Positions 1 to 12,475 of a stretch of DNA of 64,000 nucleotides are shown piece after piece. Source of the stretch: Heterotrichella gracilis. Its lineage: Eukaryota > Sar > Xanthophyceae > Tribonematales > Xanthonemataceae. Position numbers and translations under genes: made by a program. The first letter of the stretch is position 1; each line of letters opens with the position of its first letter. The notes beneath the pieces were generated by a model. The model had not been told where the DNA came from and ran no database searches. It worked only from the letters and a program-made list of their open reading frames with translations. Location: assembly GCA_032358255.1 (NCBI GenBank), contig JAULBX010019854.1, forward strand, positions 1 to 64,000. Direction: 5' to 3'.

Positions 1-625
1 CAGGAAAGAGCTGCATGGCGCCGCATGTGCAAGACTGACTGCTAATCTGGCTATTTTGCTGGAATGCATGTAACTAAGTAACTAAGACTCGTTTGCCTGC
101 ACCATATGCATGCATATAACCCCTCAACCGCTTGTGCGACCTTGTACAGCAATGCGAGTCAGTGGGCACCTTTGTTCCACTGCAGGCGAGCAGCTCAGAG
201 CCCGCACCATCTTGCCCCTCCAGACTACACAATGCAGGCACATCTGGCGAGGTCCCAGAGCCTCCAGAGGTCAAGTGCATTGAGGTGGGTAGCTGCAATC
301 GTGAGCAACTTTGCCGGGTGTGTTACAACGTGGGGTACAACGCCGGGTGTGTTAAAACGATCTTGCCAGTTGCAGTGACCACTCAAGACCTCATAGTGCA
401 TGGTGTTCTTCAGCACAGCCCATGCCGTTGGATGACTCTCCACCGAGTTCTCCAATTGTTTGCAGAGACAAGGTTGCGGCTGTTGCAGTGATAAAGTTTG
501 CGCATTCAGCCATCACCCCCTCGCGGAGCAGCCACCTGCGCATGCACACAGCCACAGGTGAGGTACCACAGGCAGGGTACAGTACTACCGCCAATGGCAA
601 AACCTTATCATTATGATACGCCACA
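1..625. other. No gene recognised
   Basis: I find no convincing exon chain here. A short direct repeat of a phrase reading CGCCGGGTGTGTTA or close to it lies near 313-350, and CATGCATG-type palindromes begin near 105. It may hold the 3' flank of the minus-strand gene ending at 626. Confidence 0.4.
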
Positions 626-1389
626 TTAATTTGCCCCAAAATCTGCCAGGGGCACTCTCTCCTCATAGGCATTTATTCTGTTGGCCTCGGACTCCTGAAA
701 ATCATCGTCCTCCTCCACCTCCTCAACTACAGTGTAAAGCGCAAGACACAGATCCCTGTCGCTGCTGGCACTGAAGACCATCTCCAGTGGTTGTTCCTCG
801 TGGTTGCTGATGTTGACAATCATCTCATCTTTAATGAAGAAATACAAGTCGGTCGCCGTGTCCACCCCCTCATACAGTCTGACCCCGACATCATCTCGTC
901 GCCAATTTTTCATACTGGGCACATCTTTTGCCTGTGGGGGTTGCTGGGACTGTCTCCCTATCAAGAGGTCGCTGGCAAACACTTCTTGCAGCAGTGGATC
1001 TTCTGGGACGATGGGTAGGAACTTGACAGGCTGCTTGGGGCGTTGGACCTCTATCTGGTAGCCATGGTAAGGATGGCAGTGCAGGTAGAAGTCCCTAAAA
1101 TGTCCTGGAGCGTACTGCTCCTGTGCGCTGGAGATAGAATCAGCAATTTTCTGTTTTTCTTCCTCTGTGGCATATAGCTTCACAGTGTAGATGCGCGTCC
1201 TCAAGGCGAGGCCCAGAAACTGCATCTGTGCCTGGTGACAAGGCAGAAAAGGGTCAGCTGGACTTGGGGGGCCAAAAGGAGACAAGGCTGGACTGTAGCG
1301 GTGCAAAATCTTACTTGTTCAGGTCCCTCGATCACCAATGCACGTAAGGGAACCCTGCAGTAGTCGACCAAGCGCTGTGTCCAGCGACG
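626..1389 (-). CDS. Conserved-looking protein, unknown function (3' exons)
   Basis: Two 3' exons can be read with confidence on the minus strand: 1389-1315 (25 codons, starting RRWTQRLVDYC) and 1225-626 (199 codons plus stop), joined in phase 0 across a GTAAG..CAG intron. The encoded segment is soluble-looking, with a motif ALRTRIYTVKLY followed by a Lys/Glu-rich helix, a His-rich stretch (DFYLHCHPYHGYQ), and an acidic tail (VVEEVEEDDDFQ). No transmembrane helix, signal or catalytic motif is visible. Upstream exons are not resolved; an Ala/Arg-rich open stretch near 1762-1620 could encode an organelle-targeting N-terminus, but I cannot join it. I do not recognise the family. The long open exon, good splice sites and balanced composition make a real gene likely; the function is open. 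Confidence 0.6.
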
Positions 1390-2738
1390 CTGGGTGCCTG
1401 GGTGCCTTGCGCAAGACCGTTGGTGGGCAACTTGGTGGGCAAAAGAGGTGCACCCATGGGTTCACGGTTGCAGTGAGGAAGTATAATAGTTCCCGGGTAT
1501 TTAAAGCGTTAAAGGTGCAGAAACCAGGTGCACAGGCCAGCAGGTGAAGGTTTGCAATAAGCTTGGGCGTCCGGTGCATGCATGTGTGCGAGCGGACTGC
1601 TGGCCTAGCGTATTCCAGGACGGAACTTGACGGCGAGTTACAGGGTATCGATAAAAGAACACCGATACCAACACTTGACGAAGAGCTGGCCCAAAACTGT
1701 GGCTGCCCTTCCTTCCGCGAGAGCAAGTCACGCGCAGCAGCAACAGCACGCAGCAACAGCACCCAGCAAGGGGGCGTTCGAGTCGGCTGCAGTCATGATG
1801 AAAAGAAGAGAAACATCATCATGGCAACGCAAAGCCTTTGCCAAAGGCAGCTTGCAGACTGTGCATAGGCGGACTGTCGACCACAAGCGTTGCCCTGGCA
1901 AGCGCCACCCCGCTCTATGCTTTGGCAAGCTTGGTATCACATCTTGTTGCCTAGTTTGGGAATTGCTAATAGCCTGGGTTTCTTATCACATAAAAAAGTA
2001 AAAGAAAGAGAATAAACGAAGAGCGAAAACAAACCCAATTCCGGAGGATCAGTTTAAATAACCTGATGCCAACGGCGGCAGACACCCCTACGAAAAGTCA
2101 GACGACGTATAACCCATCATTGCATGGAGGGAATATGGCGCTAGTGCCAAGCGATACCACAGTCCATACCATGATCCACACTGTGGGCGCAAAAGAGATG
2201 ACGGGTTTCTGAGTAAGTGAAGATATATTATATAATATATTGCAGCACAGCAATAGGGCACACTTTTGAGCTTGACTCTCTATGTTATGCCTTGAGGCTG
2301 CCAGCCATGCAAATCATTTCTACCCAAAAGCAGAAACCACTTGTCCACCAGTGCACGCATATACTGTATATGTCTTGAGAAATAAATCTTGTGGCATTGC
2401 GTCCCGTGTTATATTCGGGTTCATATTAGGCTCAAGGGGGTCATGCCGCATAATACACATGTCGCACTGGCTTAATTCTTAACTTAATTTAATTATCAAA
2501 TACTTTACTGCTCTGTCACACGGATGCTTAGTCACCCGTTAAATGTGTTGCACAGGCGCACTGCTGCATCTTGAAAGTACTAAAAAAACCCTACAAATTT
2601 CACTGCTCCACGCCTTAGGCATTAACCTTCACACCAAATATATTCATCAGGCCGCCAATTCAGTAGGTGGCAGCAAGAGTAGACATTATGGATCTTAGTC
2701 GGAACGGTACACTGGCCTGTAAACTACCCCCAATTATG
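1390..2738. other. Intergenic or upstream exon region, no gene resolved
   Basis: This probably contains the 5' end of the minus-strand gene ending at 626, but I could not fix its exons. Between about 1980 and 2740 the sequence is AT-rich (for example TATATTATATAATATATTG near 2223) and has no exon-like open stretch. Confidence 0.35.
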
Positions 2739-3501
2739 TCACCGGATGTCCAGCTCTTGCTGCAGTTCAGCCACGACTGCCACTACTAGGTGCCTGTTCT
2801 CCAGTGGCGCTTTCCGGATGCACAACCCAAACAGGCGCCGTAGGCGGAAGTCATCAAAGATCCCGTAGGTGATGATTTCTGACATGAGTGCGCTCTTGAT
2901 GGCTGAGTAGCTGGTCTTGCACAGGAAAGCAAATTCAGGGGTGGGGGTAGGCTTGGGGGAGGCCATCGACGCAGGCAAGTGACCTGGAGTTGCGCACACA
3001 CAAGCATGCTTAAGCAATCGTTACCACGCATTCGGTCAAGGCCTTGTTTTTTTCCGAAGAGGCTAAACAGGGTGGAATCCAGTCCATACCTGAATGCCGC
3101 ACTTGCTGCAGTCTGTCAGGTGCACGAGTTGTGTTGCTGCGCGTGCTGAGCGCTCTGCAAGGCCGTGACCGGTGGTGGCTGATGTCTTTGGAGGCTGTAC
3201 TGGGTCTCCGTAAAGAGTTTGTGCAACTACATTGGTTGGAGGATGCCTGCCTGTCTAGACAAGCTTGGTGCTTGCGCTGCAGTAAAGATTTCCTGTCCAG
3301 TTCCGCTATTCGCCGGTACATGTGATACAAATTGCTGAGGTGGTTGAGGCTGGTTGTGTCTGTAGTAGCCTTACGAGCTGCCCTGATGATATAAAAGACA
3401 GTATGTATCAGTCTGTGCAGGTGGCTGTACAACCTGTGGGACAAAAACAGCTCATGCATATGTGCGGTTGCGTTTCCAAGGCGTGAAGACGCGCTTTGCA
3501 T
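2739..3501 (-). CDS. Possible SPATA7-like ciliary protein (C-terminal part)
   Basis: The last exon (about 2983-2739) encodes a segment reading SALMSEIITYGIFDDFRLRR and then LFGLCIRKAPLENRHL, ending VVAELQQELDIR and stop. This resembles the conserved SPATA7 block, in which a helix leading to an I-x-x-G-L/I-F-x-x-x-x-L-x-x-L-F pattern is followed by a short helix and a hydrophobic-charged tail. Upstream, 3501-3010 is open in one frame with a helical piece (HMYRRIAELDRKSLLQRKH) that could match the SPATA7 N-terminal helix, but introns there are not fixed. SPATA7 is a ciliary transition-zone protein in animals with homologues in ciliated protists. The match is short and judged by eye from memory of the family pattern, so the name is tentative. 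A ciliary role would agree with the DNAAF5 gene at 58-62.5 kb. Confidence 0.38.
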
Positions 3502-5026
3502 CCTGATTGTTGTTACCTGTTCCTTGATAGGCGACTGGGATTGTGGTTGTGCTCTTCAGTTGAGGAGACATCGCATAGTGCCCTATGTCTCTGGACACGT
3601 TCCATATCCTATACCAGTACAAGTGCACTATCCAGTGAGCTGTTGACCTAGCCAGGGCTTTAATAGGCTCGTCCCCATCCAAGCACAAAATGCAGTCCTC
3701 ACCTGTTTGCCTGGCTTTGGCGGCATGTTGTGCTTGCTGTGGTAAAGTGCAGGTTACTGCACTGTAGCAGCCTCCCTTGAGTCAGCTGCTTTTGCTGGTC
3801 GCACCCAGTTGCAATTTTTTCAATGTGCGTGACCAGGGTGCGTGACCAGGCTAGCGACGCTATTTGCAGTATGCGTGCCAAGCAGCAGAGGAGCTTCTAA
3901 TTTTCTGCTCAATGGAGTGGTGTAGTTGTGGTTGGACCAGCCCTCTAGCTGTGCGCCTTGCACAAGGTGTGGAGAAAGCTGCTGCACGTCCAACTGCAGG
4001 CTGTCGAGTTGGGCGGCATGCACCGCATGCAGACACCGTTACGGTGACCGCAAACAGGGTCTGTACTAAACAGCCAACAGCATCTATGTATATCTTGCAG
4101 CAAAACAAGGGCTTTGCACTTCACGATGGTGAACCCAACCGTTGTAAATTGCGGCGATGAAAAAGCCGCCTCCCGCCGAAAACGGTGGTCGACGGTCGGT
4201 GGACGGTGGTTTCCGCACAGGCGGGCGGTGCCTAGGGTGCAAAATTCTGAGTTTGTTGTAGCGTCAAAGGCCTATCAAATAGCCAGACGAGCATACACTC
4301 CAGAACTCTATCCCACCAGCAAATGAACATTGGACGCTCTCAAACAGGCGGTTTCCGTTCCTTCATCCGCCCACCGGTCACCCGCACTTCACCATCTCGC
4401 TCGGACACCCTAGCCTGCTCAGAGAAACCCCAAGCAACTGTATACTGGTGCGTTGGGCGGCAATGCCGTATATCACGCATAGGAAGGTGTTTATGTTTGC
4501 TAGGGCTTGTTGTCGCGTGTTCAGGTCCACAGTCTAGCGGTCAGTTGCTGCACTGCCATCAAAGTTGGGCATGCAATGCGGGGGAATATGCAACAGGTTG
4601 GCCTGTGGCAGCCTCCCTCTCGCCATATGAAGGGCCCGCTAGTTTTACACTTTCTTCCTATCATACCTATACATAAATTGCCTATGCTTCTTGAAACTGC
4701 GGCTGTGAAACGCTCTGCAACACAGTTTGCGGCATACCGGTGCACCAATGATTGTGGGCGACAGGGCTACGTGCCGAAGGGAGAATTGCACGTGGTACTG
4801 CAAAGGTTCCAAAGCCGCCGCACAGTAACATTGATTTACATTGCACCTTAAAGTCCACACTAGCAGTTTCAAGTGAGTCTCAAGCTTTGGTCATCGCCCA
4901 AGTGTTTTAGTGTCGTTCAACTTATTGGGTGCTGGCCAACTAGGGTTATAAATCCAGATCCCTGTTCACACGGCCTGATCTTGCCGTAGGTTCGGCCAAA
5001 GCTTGTGTTCAAGTTCAAGTGCCACG
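3502..5026. other. Intergenic region upstream of the alternative oxidase gene
   Basis: No gene resolved. Several open frames of 60-120 codons exist on both strands, but none has splice-supported continuation or recognisable protein features. It presumably contains the alternative oxidase promoter at its right end. Confidence 0.4.
4945..4954 (+). promoter_or_regulatory. TATA-like element of the alternative oxidase gene
   Basis: GTTATAAATC lies about 75-80 bases before the ATG at 5027, a plausible distance for a core promoter with a short 5' leader. Nothing else confirms it. Confidence 0.3.
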
Positions 5027-7761
5027 ATGCTGCGAGCCCTCGCAAGATCGACAGCTGGCTCGGCCCTGTCGCGGATGGCCTTCCATGCGCCAGGAAGCTT
5101 GGGGCCTGTTACTAAGGCAACAGCAGCGTTGGAGCAGCTTGGCGCTGCCAACTATACGCCAGTGGTAGTCAGGCTGTTCAGCACGGTACGTAAACGTGTG
5201 TTGACTAGGTGACCACCAACAGGTAGCAGGCTGGCAGGAGGCACCCACCTCTCCTTTCGAGACCCTTGCCCTTAGTCATCATTACTAGGGTATCAGCTTT
5301 AGGGCATAGGGTCTGCGCACAAGGTGCCGCACCGTGGGCCATGGGAAGGGGGGAAGTGCATGGGTGCAGCGTCTCCCTTGATGCCTCAATACAGCACACT
5401 CTTCCTTTCTCAATAAACGCCTCTCCACATGGCGACTACCACTACAACTTACACCCCCCCTATAATATCAAGGCGCACCATGAAACCTTTGGCTCACGGT
5501 ACTGTCCCTTGACCTGCAGCACCAGAAGGCAGCTGCAGAGGCAGCACCCATGGCGGAGGAGGCTCCTGTGCTCCCGGCGGCAGACCATGGCAAGAAGTTT
5601 GGCGATGATGGCTTTGTGGCCATGCACGGGGGCCTCCAGCAGAGCACAGCCCACCCCGAATCCTACTGGCTGATGCAGCCTGTGTACAGCAAGGAGTACA
5701 TCGAGTCCATTGTCCCAACACACAAGCCACCTGTCAAGGTAGGTGTTTAGCAGTTGCCAACCGCTGCCCCCTGCCCTGCCCTGCCCTGCGCTGCAATTAT
5801 TGGCCAGTTCTGGTTCTGCCGTTTTCTGCTTCTGAAACCTTACCCTCCATTGTGATATACCTGTGCGGCCTATAAAGGGCGCTTTTGCCATGACCCAAGG
5901 TGAAACTCAGCACTTCTCACAGGGGCAGAATGTCAGGCATGCTGTTGACAACATTATGTCTGTGTATGCTTTTTGTGTCATCGTGCTCTTAACAACGCGT
6001 CATGCTGCTTCTGCCTAGCACTCCTAACACCGCTCCCACCCCGTGTTGCAGCTAAATGAGAAGATTGGCTTCCACGCCATCCAGGCGGTGCGCAGGACAT
6101 TTGACTACTTCACAAATTACGGCCCCAACATGAAGGAGTCGGACTGGCTGCGCCGCATCATCTTTCTGGAGACAGTGGCAGGCGTGCCCGGCATGGTGGG
6201 AGGCATGCTCCGACATATGAGGTGACGACTGGGACACACCGTAGATCCTGCTTTCCTGCTGCCCTATTTGCCACAGTCTGTCCAGCAGCACATTGTTTTT
6301 AACTTTTTTTTTTAAATTTGTGCACTATGGCTGCAATGATTGTGTACAGTTGGAATGAAAATATATCTGGCACTTTCTTGGCTGGAACAAATTTCCCTGA
6401 CTGTGTGCCGTACACACTTCAACTCTGGGATAATTGGCATGCTGGATCATTGGCAAGCACAAACAAAAATATATCTGGCATCCATAGCCTTACTGACCTG
6501 CACAACCCCTTCCTTCACAGGTCTCTTCGCAGCATGAAGCGCGACAACGGGTGGATCCACACGCTGCTGGAGGAGGCCGAGAATGAGCGCATGCACCTGC
6601 TCACGTTCCTGCAGATGCGCCAGCCGGGGCTCATCTTCCGCAGCATGGTGCTGGTGGGACAGGTGGGGGAAGTCATGTAGGAATAATGAATTTCAGTAGG
6701 CCACTGTGCAACAAGGCAAAATGCCAGTCGAATTGCATTGAGAAGTGTTGCCACTCAGTGGGGGGCGCGTCCACCTTGGCATGGCATGCAAGTTGGCCGC
6801 CTCAGTGAATACGTAATGCTTGCATTGCATGCACAATGCTTCACCCATGGGCTCACCAGATTGCATACTTGTGTTGTACACCTGGGCGCAAGGACGGACG
6901 TGGACTGCAGTATGATTTTAATCGGAAGCAAAAACATCCCTATTTTATGAGCATGGTACCAGAAGGTTGATGAATACATTTTCAATTAAGTGTTTTGACA
7001 TGCCCTTCTGTTCCTCCCCGTCCAGGGCGTCTTCTTCAACGCCTACATGCTTGCCTACATCCTTTCCCCAAAGACCTGCCATGCAGCGGTTGGGTACCTT
7101 GAGGAGGAGGCCGTGAAGACCTACACCCATGCAATCAAGGACCTGGAGGAGGGCAAGCTGAAGGAGTGGACAAACAGGGAGGTGAGTGGTTGCCGCCAGC
7201 AGACTCGTTGGATGCTGCATCTAGTGTAGGACTGCTTGCTTTCAGGGTCATTAGTATTTGTTAGTCCCAGCATTTGCTGCCAGGCTTGAACATGCGGCGC
7301 AAGCAGTTGTGTCTTGACACTGTGTGCACCATCTGTTAATCTCATGCATGTAACTTGGACAGCTCATGCCACAGTGGCCCTGGGCCTAGCTATGCATTAC
7401 GAAGGCACCTTGAGCACAGGAATATGGTATACGACAGTGGAATTGAATGCACATTTCAACGAGCAGCAGTGATGCTGAGCAGTGTTGCAATGGCTGCGCC
7501 CATTGCTGCTGGAACAACGATGTTGGATGCCTTGCACTTGTGTGGCTCTCTGGCAGCAAGGTGGTCATTGTTGCTGTGCATGTACAGGTTCCGGTGATCG
7601 CCAAGCGCTATTGGAAGCTGGAGGATGATGCCACCATGAGGGACCTGCTGCTGGTGGTGCGTGCTGACGAGGCATGCCACAGCCACGTCAACCATGTGTT
7701 CTCTGAGATGAAGGCCGATGAGACAAATCCCTTTGCACCAGGCTCTACACTGGTGCACTGA
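5027..7761 (+). CDS. AOX1: Mitochondrial alternative oxidase
   Basis: This encodes the ubiquinol oxidase of the inner mitochondrial membrane (matrix side), which reduces oxygen to water and bypasses complexes III and IV. Six exons: 5027-5185, 5520-5738, 6052-6221, 6521-6662, 7026-7181, 7588-7761; phases agree and give 339 residues. The first exon supplies an Arg/Ala/Ser-rich targeting peptide ending VVVRLFST. The core is complete: the conserved entry [20 protein letters not shown], then all six di-iron ligands, in [10 protein letters not shown] (Glu), [11 protein letters not shown] (Glu, Glu-x-x-His), LEEEAVKTY (Glu) and [11 protein letters not shown] (Glu-x-x-His). Between targeting peptide and core, no cysteine is visible that would match the redox-regulatory CysI of land-plant enzymes, as expected for algal forms. 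The start is the only ATG giving a presequence. The identification is very secure. Confidence 0.97.
6357..6480. repeat. Spaced direct repeat in alternative oxidase intron 3
   Basis: The phrase AAAATATATCTGGCA occurs at about 6357-6372 and again at 6465-6480, 108 bases apart, both inside the intron between 6222 and 6520. It looks like a small decayed tandem duplication. Confidence 0.55.
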
Positions 7762-8679
7762 GCAGCCCAAGCTAAGCAGCCAGTAGCATTCTACGAGGGC
7801 TCTCAAGGGCTGATTGTCAAGAGACAACGCGTAAACCTTTGAAACTGTTTGCATTAGGCGCATATCTGGTATTTGTGAGCGCTTGATATGTCAGGATGCT
7901 CAGCGTCCATCACTTGTGGGCAGTTTGTAGTGCCATGTGCCTTCCAGATGCAGCATGTTTTCCTCAATGCTGCCTTCGGGGTGTGAACACCTCAGCTGTG
8001 TCTTTGCGGCATCACCAGCGCAGCCTTCCTGTTAGTGCACTTAGTTATACTTTTCTTGTCACGTTGGTTGCTGATTGATCTGTCGATCTGGGTGGTTTTT
8101 CAGTGCACACGTGGTGTAGGTCATACAGAGTGTGGACATTAATTCTACAGACCGCGACATCCATACACAGAATTACTGCACACACATTTCCGAGGGATTA
8201 TAGCCTATGTTATTACTGATACTGTCAGTTTATGTCTGCTAATATTAGATCATAAACATGTACGCTGCATAAATATCTCTAGACTTTTTGTAGTACCCTG
8301 GAACGTGCTATGCGGGTGGGTCAGCTCATTTTTCCATCAGTCCTCAGATCCGTTGGTAGGTTGAACAGGTGGGTGTTTTACTTCGCACCCATCATCGGCT
8401 GCACTCCAGGGGGCTTGCGTGGGAGTACGCATACCAAATAGAAGTCACGCGTGTCGATGCGTTTGTTATTAGTGGCATATACTATGCAGCATATACCGCT
8501 TCCGCGGGGACACAGTATGGGTGTTGTAAGCCACAGTGCCACTGTACAACATGTTGTCTGTCAACAGCCCCTGGGTTGAGTCACTGGGTTGCTGTCATTC
8601 CGGTGAACTGCAGTGCAAGAAGGTTGGGATGGACGTGGGCGAGACTTGCACATGTCTGCAGCCTGTGAGTATGTACTGC
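7762..8679. other. 3' flank of AOX and unresolved sequence
   Basis: It contains the 3' untranslated region of the alternative oxidase gene and possibly upstream exons of the plus-strand gene that ends at 10426. I could not identify a start codon or a complete exon chain. Confidence 0.35.
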
Positions 8680-10426
8680 AGGACTTGGTTTCAAGAAGCA
8701 ATTTGTGGGCTCACTTCAGCAGCTGTCGTTCTACGAAGTCCCCCACACATGCCATGCTCGGGAAGTGAAATCAACTGCCAAGTTTGTGGCGCAGGTGTCT
8801 TGGGCCAAGGGTCCAGACAGTTTGTCACACAGATCTTATTATAAGACTTCACCTCCTCAACGGGGGCGAGACATCGGTGTGGGGTGCAACATCTCGATGC
8901 ATGCACATGCATGCATGCATAAAAGCCATTGTTTTGTGGGAACTTGATGTCATACGTGGTGCATGAAAGCACTTATAATTCACTATTGATTTTGTAATAC
9001 CCAACACAACACGAAAAGTGGTTTTGCAGTGGCCTAGCTAGCGGTATTTACCCAGCTAGCAAAGTTCGTACCCCCGTTTCATTTTCATATACGCTGACCC
9101 TCTTGGATCCCTCAGAGATGCCAGGCGTGCTCGTGCTTATAAGAGGAAGCTTTAAGAGGGTTTGGGACTAACACCAGTTGTAGAAATATCTGCCAGCGCG
9201 CCTGCGTTACGCTGTGTTGATGCCCTTGTGCCAATTGCACGGTTCCCTATCATGCCTTGCAAGCGCTTGATTCACGTTGAGAAAGAGTCATGGTGACCCT
9301 CAACCTGATCCCTACGCTGTACAGCGTTGCCGGAAGTGTCGTAGGATTGTGCCAAGGGGCCTGGTTGTTCGCTGCTTTTTTTGCAAACAGTCTCAGGCAT
9401 GCCCCCAAAGAAGGGCTGAGGAAGCTGGCGTTTGGCCAGCAGTGCCAGCAATTGAGCACCCCCAACGAAGGCGCCGTGAAAGTGGTGCGGTGTTGGAATC
9501 CCTTTTGCGATTTGGTTAGCTGGGCGAGCTGGCGCTCTAGCTGGAGCGCATCTCACACATCCACATCTTATTAGTAATCGTCTCCGTTGTCCTCCTTTTG
9601 AACACCTTATTGGTTCAAACTCATGTGGTTCAAACTTCTAGGTGTAGACTTCTGGTCATATGCTCTTTTGATTGGCAGTGTGAACGAAGTGCCTCTCATC
9701 CTAATACACTCACCAGGCTGTTTGGAGAAATAAACAGCGCCATGATCTGTGCACAACCTGCGTTGTGCTGGTACAGGCTGAAGAGCCAAGGGCTGAAGAG
9801 CCAAGGGCTGCACTCGTGATAGAGGCAGATTCCACTCCTGCTGCCCTGCCCGATGTTGGTGCTAGCACTGGCATAGGGCGTGTCAGTGCTATCCCTGCCC
9901 TCGAGGACACCCCAGGTACATCAGGGCCAGGCACGCCACAGCCAATGGTTGAGGAGCCTCTGTCAACACCTGCAAGAAAGGTAGTTCTTCAGCGCGCCTT
10001 ACACAAAAAGCCTACTTGCTGTCTGGTTAGGGAAACCTTACCTTCCTTGCTGGTGTTGTACCGAAGGTGGATGTGTGAATGGCGTTAATATTAGACTTTT
10101 TGACGTGACCCTGACGGTGGTGTGCTGCAATACGGTTATGCAGGTTCCTCCCGTTGAGTCAGACCCCAGCGACGTGCTGACGGATTTGTGGTTCGGGACA
10201 CCATCACCAGAGGCCTCCAAACAACGTGTACCGGTATGTGGTTGTCAAAGCACTGTTGGGTTTGTGCAGACGTGCAGATGGGTGCACTGAGGCATAATTG
10301 GATCACCACGAATTTTGTGGAATTTTGCAGGCTGTTGCGAAAAATTCAAAACCAAAGAGGGGCTCGTCCTTCATGAGCAGGATTGGTTTGGGGAGCAAGA
10401 AAAACGCCAGAAGGCCAACAGCGTAG
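8680..10426 (+). CDS. Unrecognised protein, 3' exons only
   Basis: Three phase-0 exons with good splice sites close a reading frame: 9777-9980, 10144-10233 and 10331-10426 (stop TAG). They encode a Glu/Pro/Ala-rich disordered tail that begins with a near-perfect EEPRAEEPRA duplication, has a small acidic-aromatic motif (SDVLTDLWFGTP), and ends in a basic segment (SFMSRIGLGSKKNARRPTA). An exon-like open stretch at about 8680-8793, flanked by a CAG acceptor and a GTGTCT donor and encoding LSFYEVPHTCHAREVKST, may be an earlier exon. Exons between 8.8 and 9.77 kb are not settled. The style, with disordered repeats and a basic end, resembles the gene at 12.5-17.9 kb, but I see no sequence match. 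Function unknown. Confidence 0.45.
9110..9520 (+). pseudogene. Possible decayed coding segment with a zinc-ribbon-like motif
   Basis: Read on the plus strand, 9118-9292 looks protein-like (ARRARAYKRKL, then LGLTPVVEISASAPALR) but has an in-frame stop. A second frame (9277-9519) carries RCRKCRRIVPRGLVVRCFFC, a Cys-x2-Cys-x13-Cys-x2-Cys pattern as in zinc ribbons. The broken frames suggest a decayed gene or mobile-element fragment. The competing frame 9290-9574 is equally long, so this is a weak call. Confidence 0.2.
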
Positions 10427-12475
10427 GTGGCGCCGGCGTTGCTCGGCTTTGTAGGCAACAATTGGGCAGCCATAGCCATCAAGTTGAAGGATGATTTACA
10501 CACCATCCTGCATACATTTGCCATTGCTAGTGCAATACTAGATTGTTTGGCTTGCATGTTTCGTGCCACACTTTGCTTAAAATAATTGCTTGACTAGACT
10601 GACGTTCTTTTTGTTCAACCATACTGAAAAGTCCAGTGCATGCTTTGCTGTCACATAGATAACCCTAGGGTCGGAATCAACTTCCTAGCAATTAACGAGC
10701 CTGCATATTTTTGTTATAAAAACTCACTGTGAAAGCCATTTCAGATCATCAATCAGTATGTACATTAGGCAACAAACTTTATGCTGCACTGTGAAGCACG
10801 TCGATAGTACCATCTACACCGTTAAAATTTCGTTGTTGGTCATGCACCTCCAGCAAAACTTATTCGTTGCAATCAGTAATATGCCATAATACTATTGCTG
10901 TCTACTGTGTGCACAGGGCGTTTCAGGCATGTGCTCTGCATCTGCTGTTGTTTCGAGAGGGGGTCTGTAACCCATCTCCATCATGCTTGGTAGTTGAGAC
11001 AACGTTGCGGTACAGGTTAGGCTGTGCGGCAATTCCAGCAATTACAGGCTGTGCAGACAGTGCTACAGGGGCACACAGCATGCGCGCTGATACAGCAACT
11101 GATAGTAGTATGAATGACTGTACGAGCAGGTCAATTCCACGTTACAGCATGTTCTTGAACAAGGAGTGCGGATGTTTGTTGTAACCTTGGTACGTCTCTC
11201 AGATTGAACATTGGTTCACCATTCACTGGTGATGTAGCCTGTCAGTGGACATGGGTGTCAACCTGTCCAAGCTTGTTGAACATGTTGTGCAGGGCGCATC
11301 GCTTGAGGGTGCGTGCCGATCTGTGCAGCAAATTGCTAATAACATGTCATGCAAAATTGCAGCAGAATTTATCCAACATTTCTGCGCAAAAAGGCGCGTC
11401 GGAGAAGCTGCATGATTGTGCACTTGCGGGTCTAGCCGCAAAGTTTGCTCCTGGAACAAGAGCTGGACTTTACTAATAAAATTGTTGGTAGTAATTATTC
11501 AAAATGTATATCTCAGCCACTGTGGTTTTTCCTTCTTTTTAGGCAGAATATGCCACTGCAGCAGCTGACCTATAAAAATTGTGCGACGCGTGTACATGTA
11601 CAGTGGTTGATAGCCTATGTTACACAAGTGACCACCGGCATAATGGTGTATTTACAATGGATCCAATTGTCAACAATTGGATGCACACTCACGGGATGAT
11701 GCCTGTGGCACTGACAGTGTACCATAGCGCATGCGCATAAACCACGACGCCAACGCTTCTACTCAGTAAACAGTTACGACATAGGTACCGCCGTAACAGA
11801 AAACCAGAAGAAACCTCGGGCCGGCTGAGTAAGATTACTAATCAAATCAGGGGGAATGCAGCACGTCGTCGACTATCCATAATCGTTTGGCGCCCCAATC
11901 ACTTGCCAATTGGATCACCTCCAGTTAATATTCCCACCGCATAAACACTTGGCAGGCTGCAGCGCATGTGGCCTGTACTGGGTCACCACTGTTTACCATC
12001 CTAAAGTCAAAGCTGGCAGCAACCCAGCATCATCAACAATCCACATGGTGACAACACACACTACTAGGATTGCATTGCAATCAAAAGGGTAATGCACATG
12101 CAGGCACGCTGCACCCTAATCTGTGGTTGCAGCCCCCAACATCCCGATCTACAACGTCATGCTTGCAATGCATTGTCACACACCATCATATTTATTGGCA
12201 GCCATATCTGAGCGCACCCTCCAAACCCTGGACAGGCTCTCAACAAATTGTCTCACTGAGGCATGGCCAAAAGTGTCAAGAGGCACTTGTAAATGGAGAC
12301 AGTAACAAACAGCAAAAAATCCTCAGTGTCAAGCTACAAAACCTATTTTCATAGAGCACTAATCAGAGCCACTTCTATTGGCATTCTACAGGTCACAACA
12401 TACCACCATCGCTTCATTTCTCCCTCCATCATTATCACCCCTTCCAACCAATCCAACACAATCCAACGGCATCCC
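10427..12475. other. Intergenic, no gene resolved
   Basis: No convincing exon chain. One short plus-strand frame (from the ATG at about 11250; VNLSKLVEHVVQG and CRSVQQIANNMSCKIAAEF) looks protein-like but ends after about 54 codons and has no splice-supported neighbours. The region between about 10.6 and 10.9 kb is AT-rich. Confidence 0.4.

Noticed and set aside
9598-9630. GGTTCAAAC phrases resembling a tRNA B box
   Set aside because: No matching A box or cloverleaf; the phrase is just a short local repeat.
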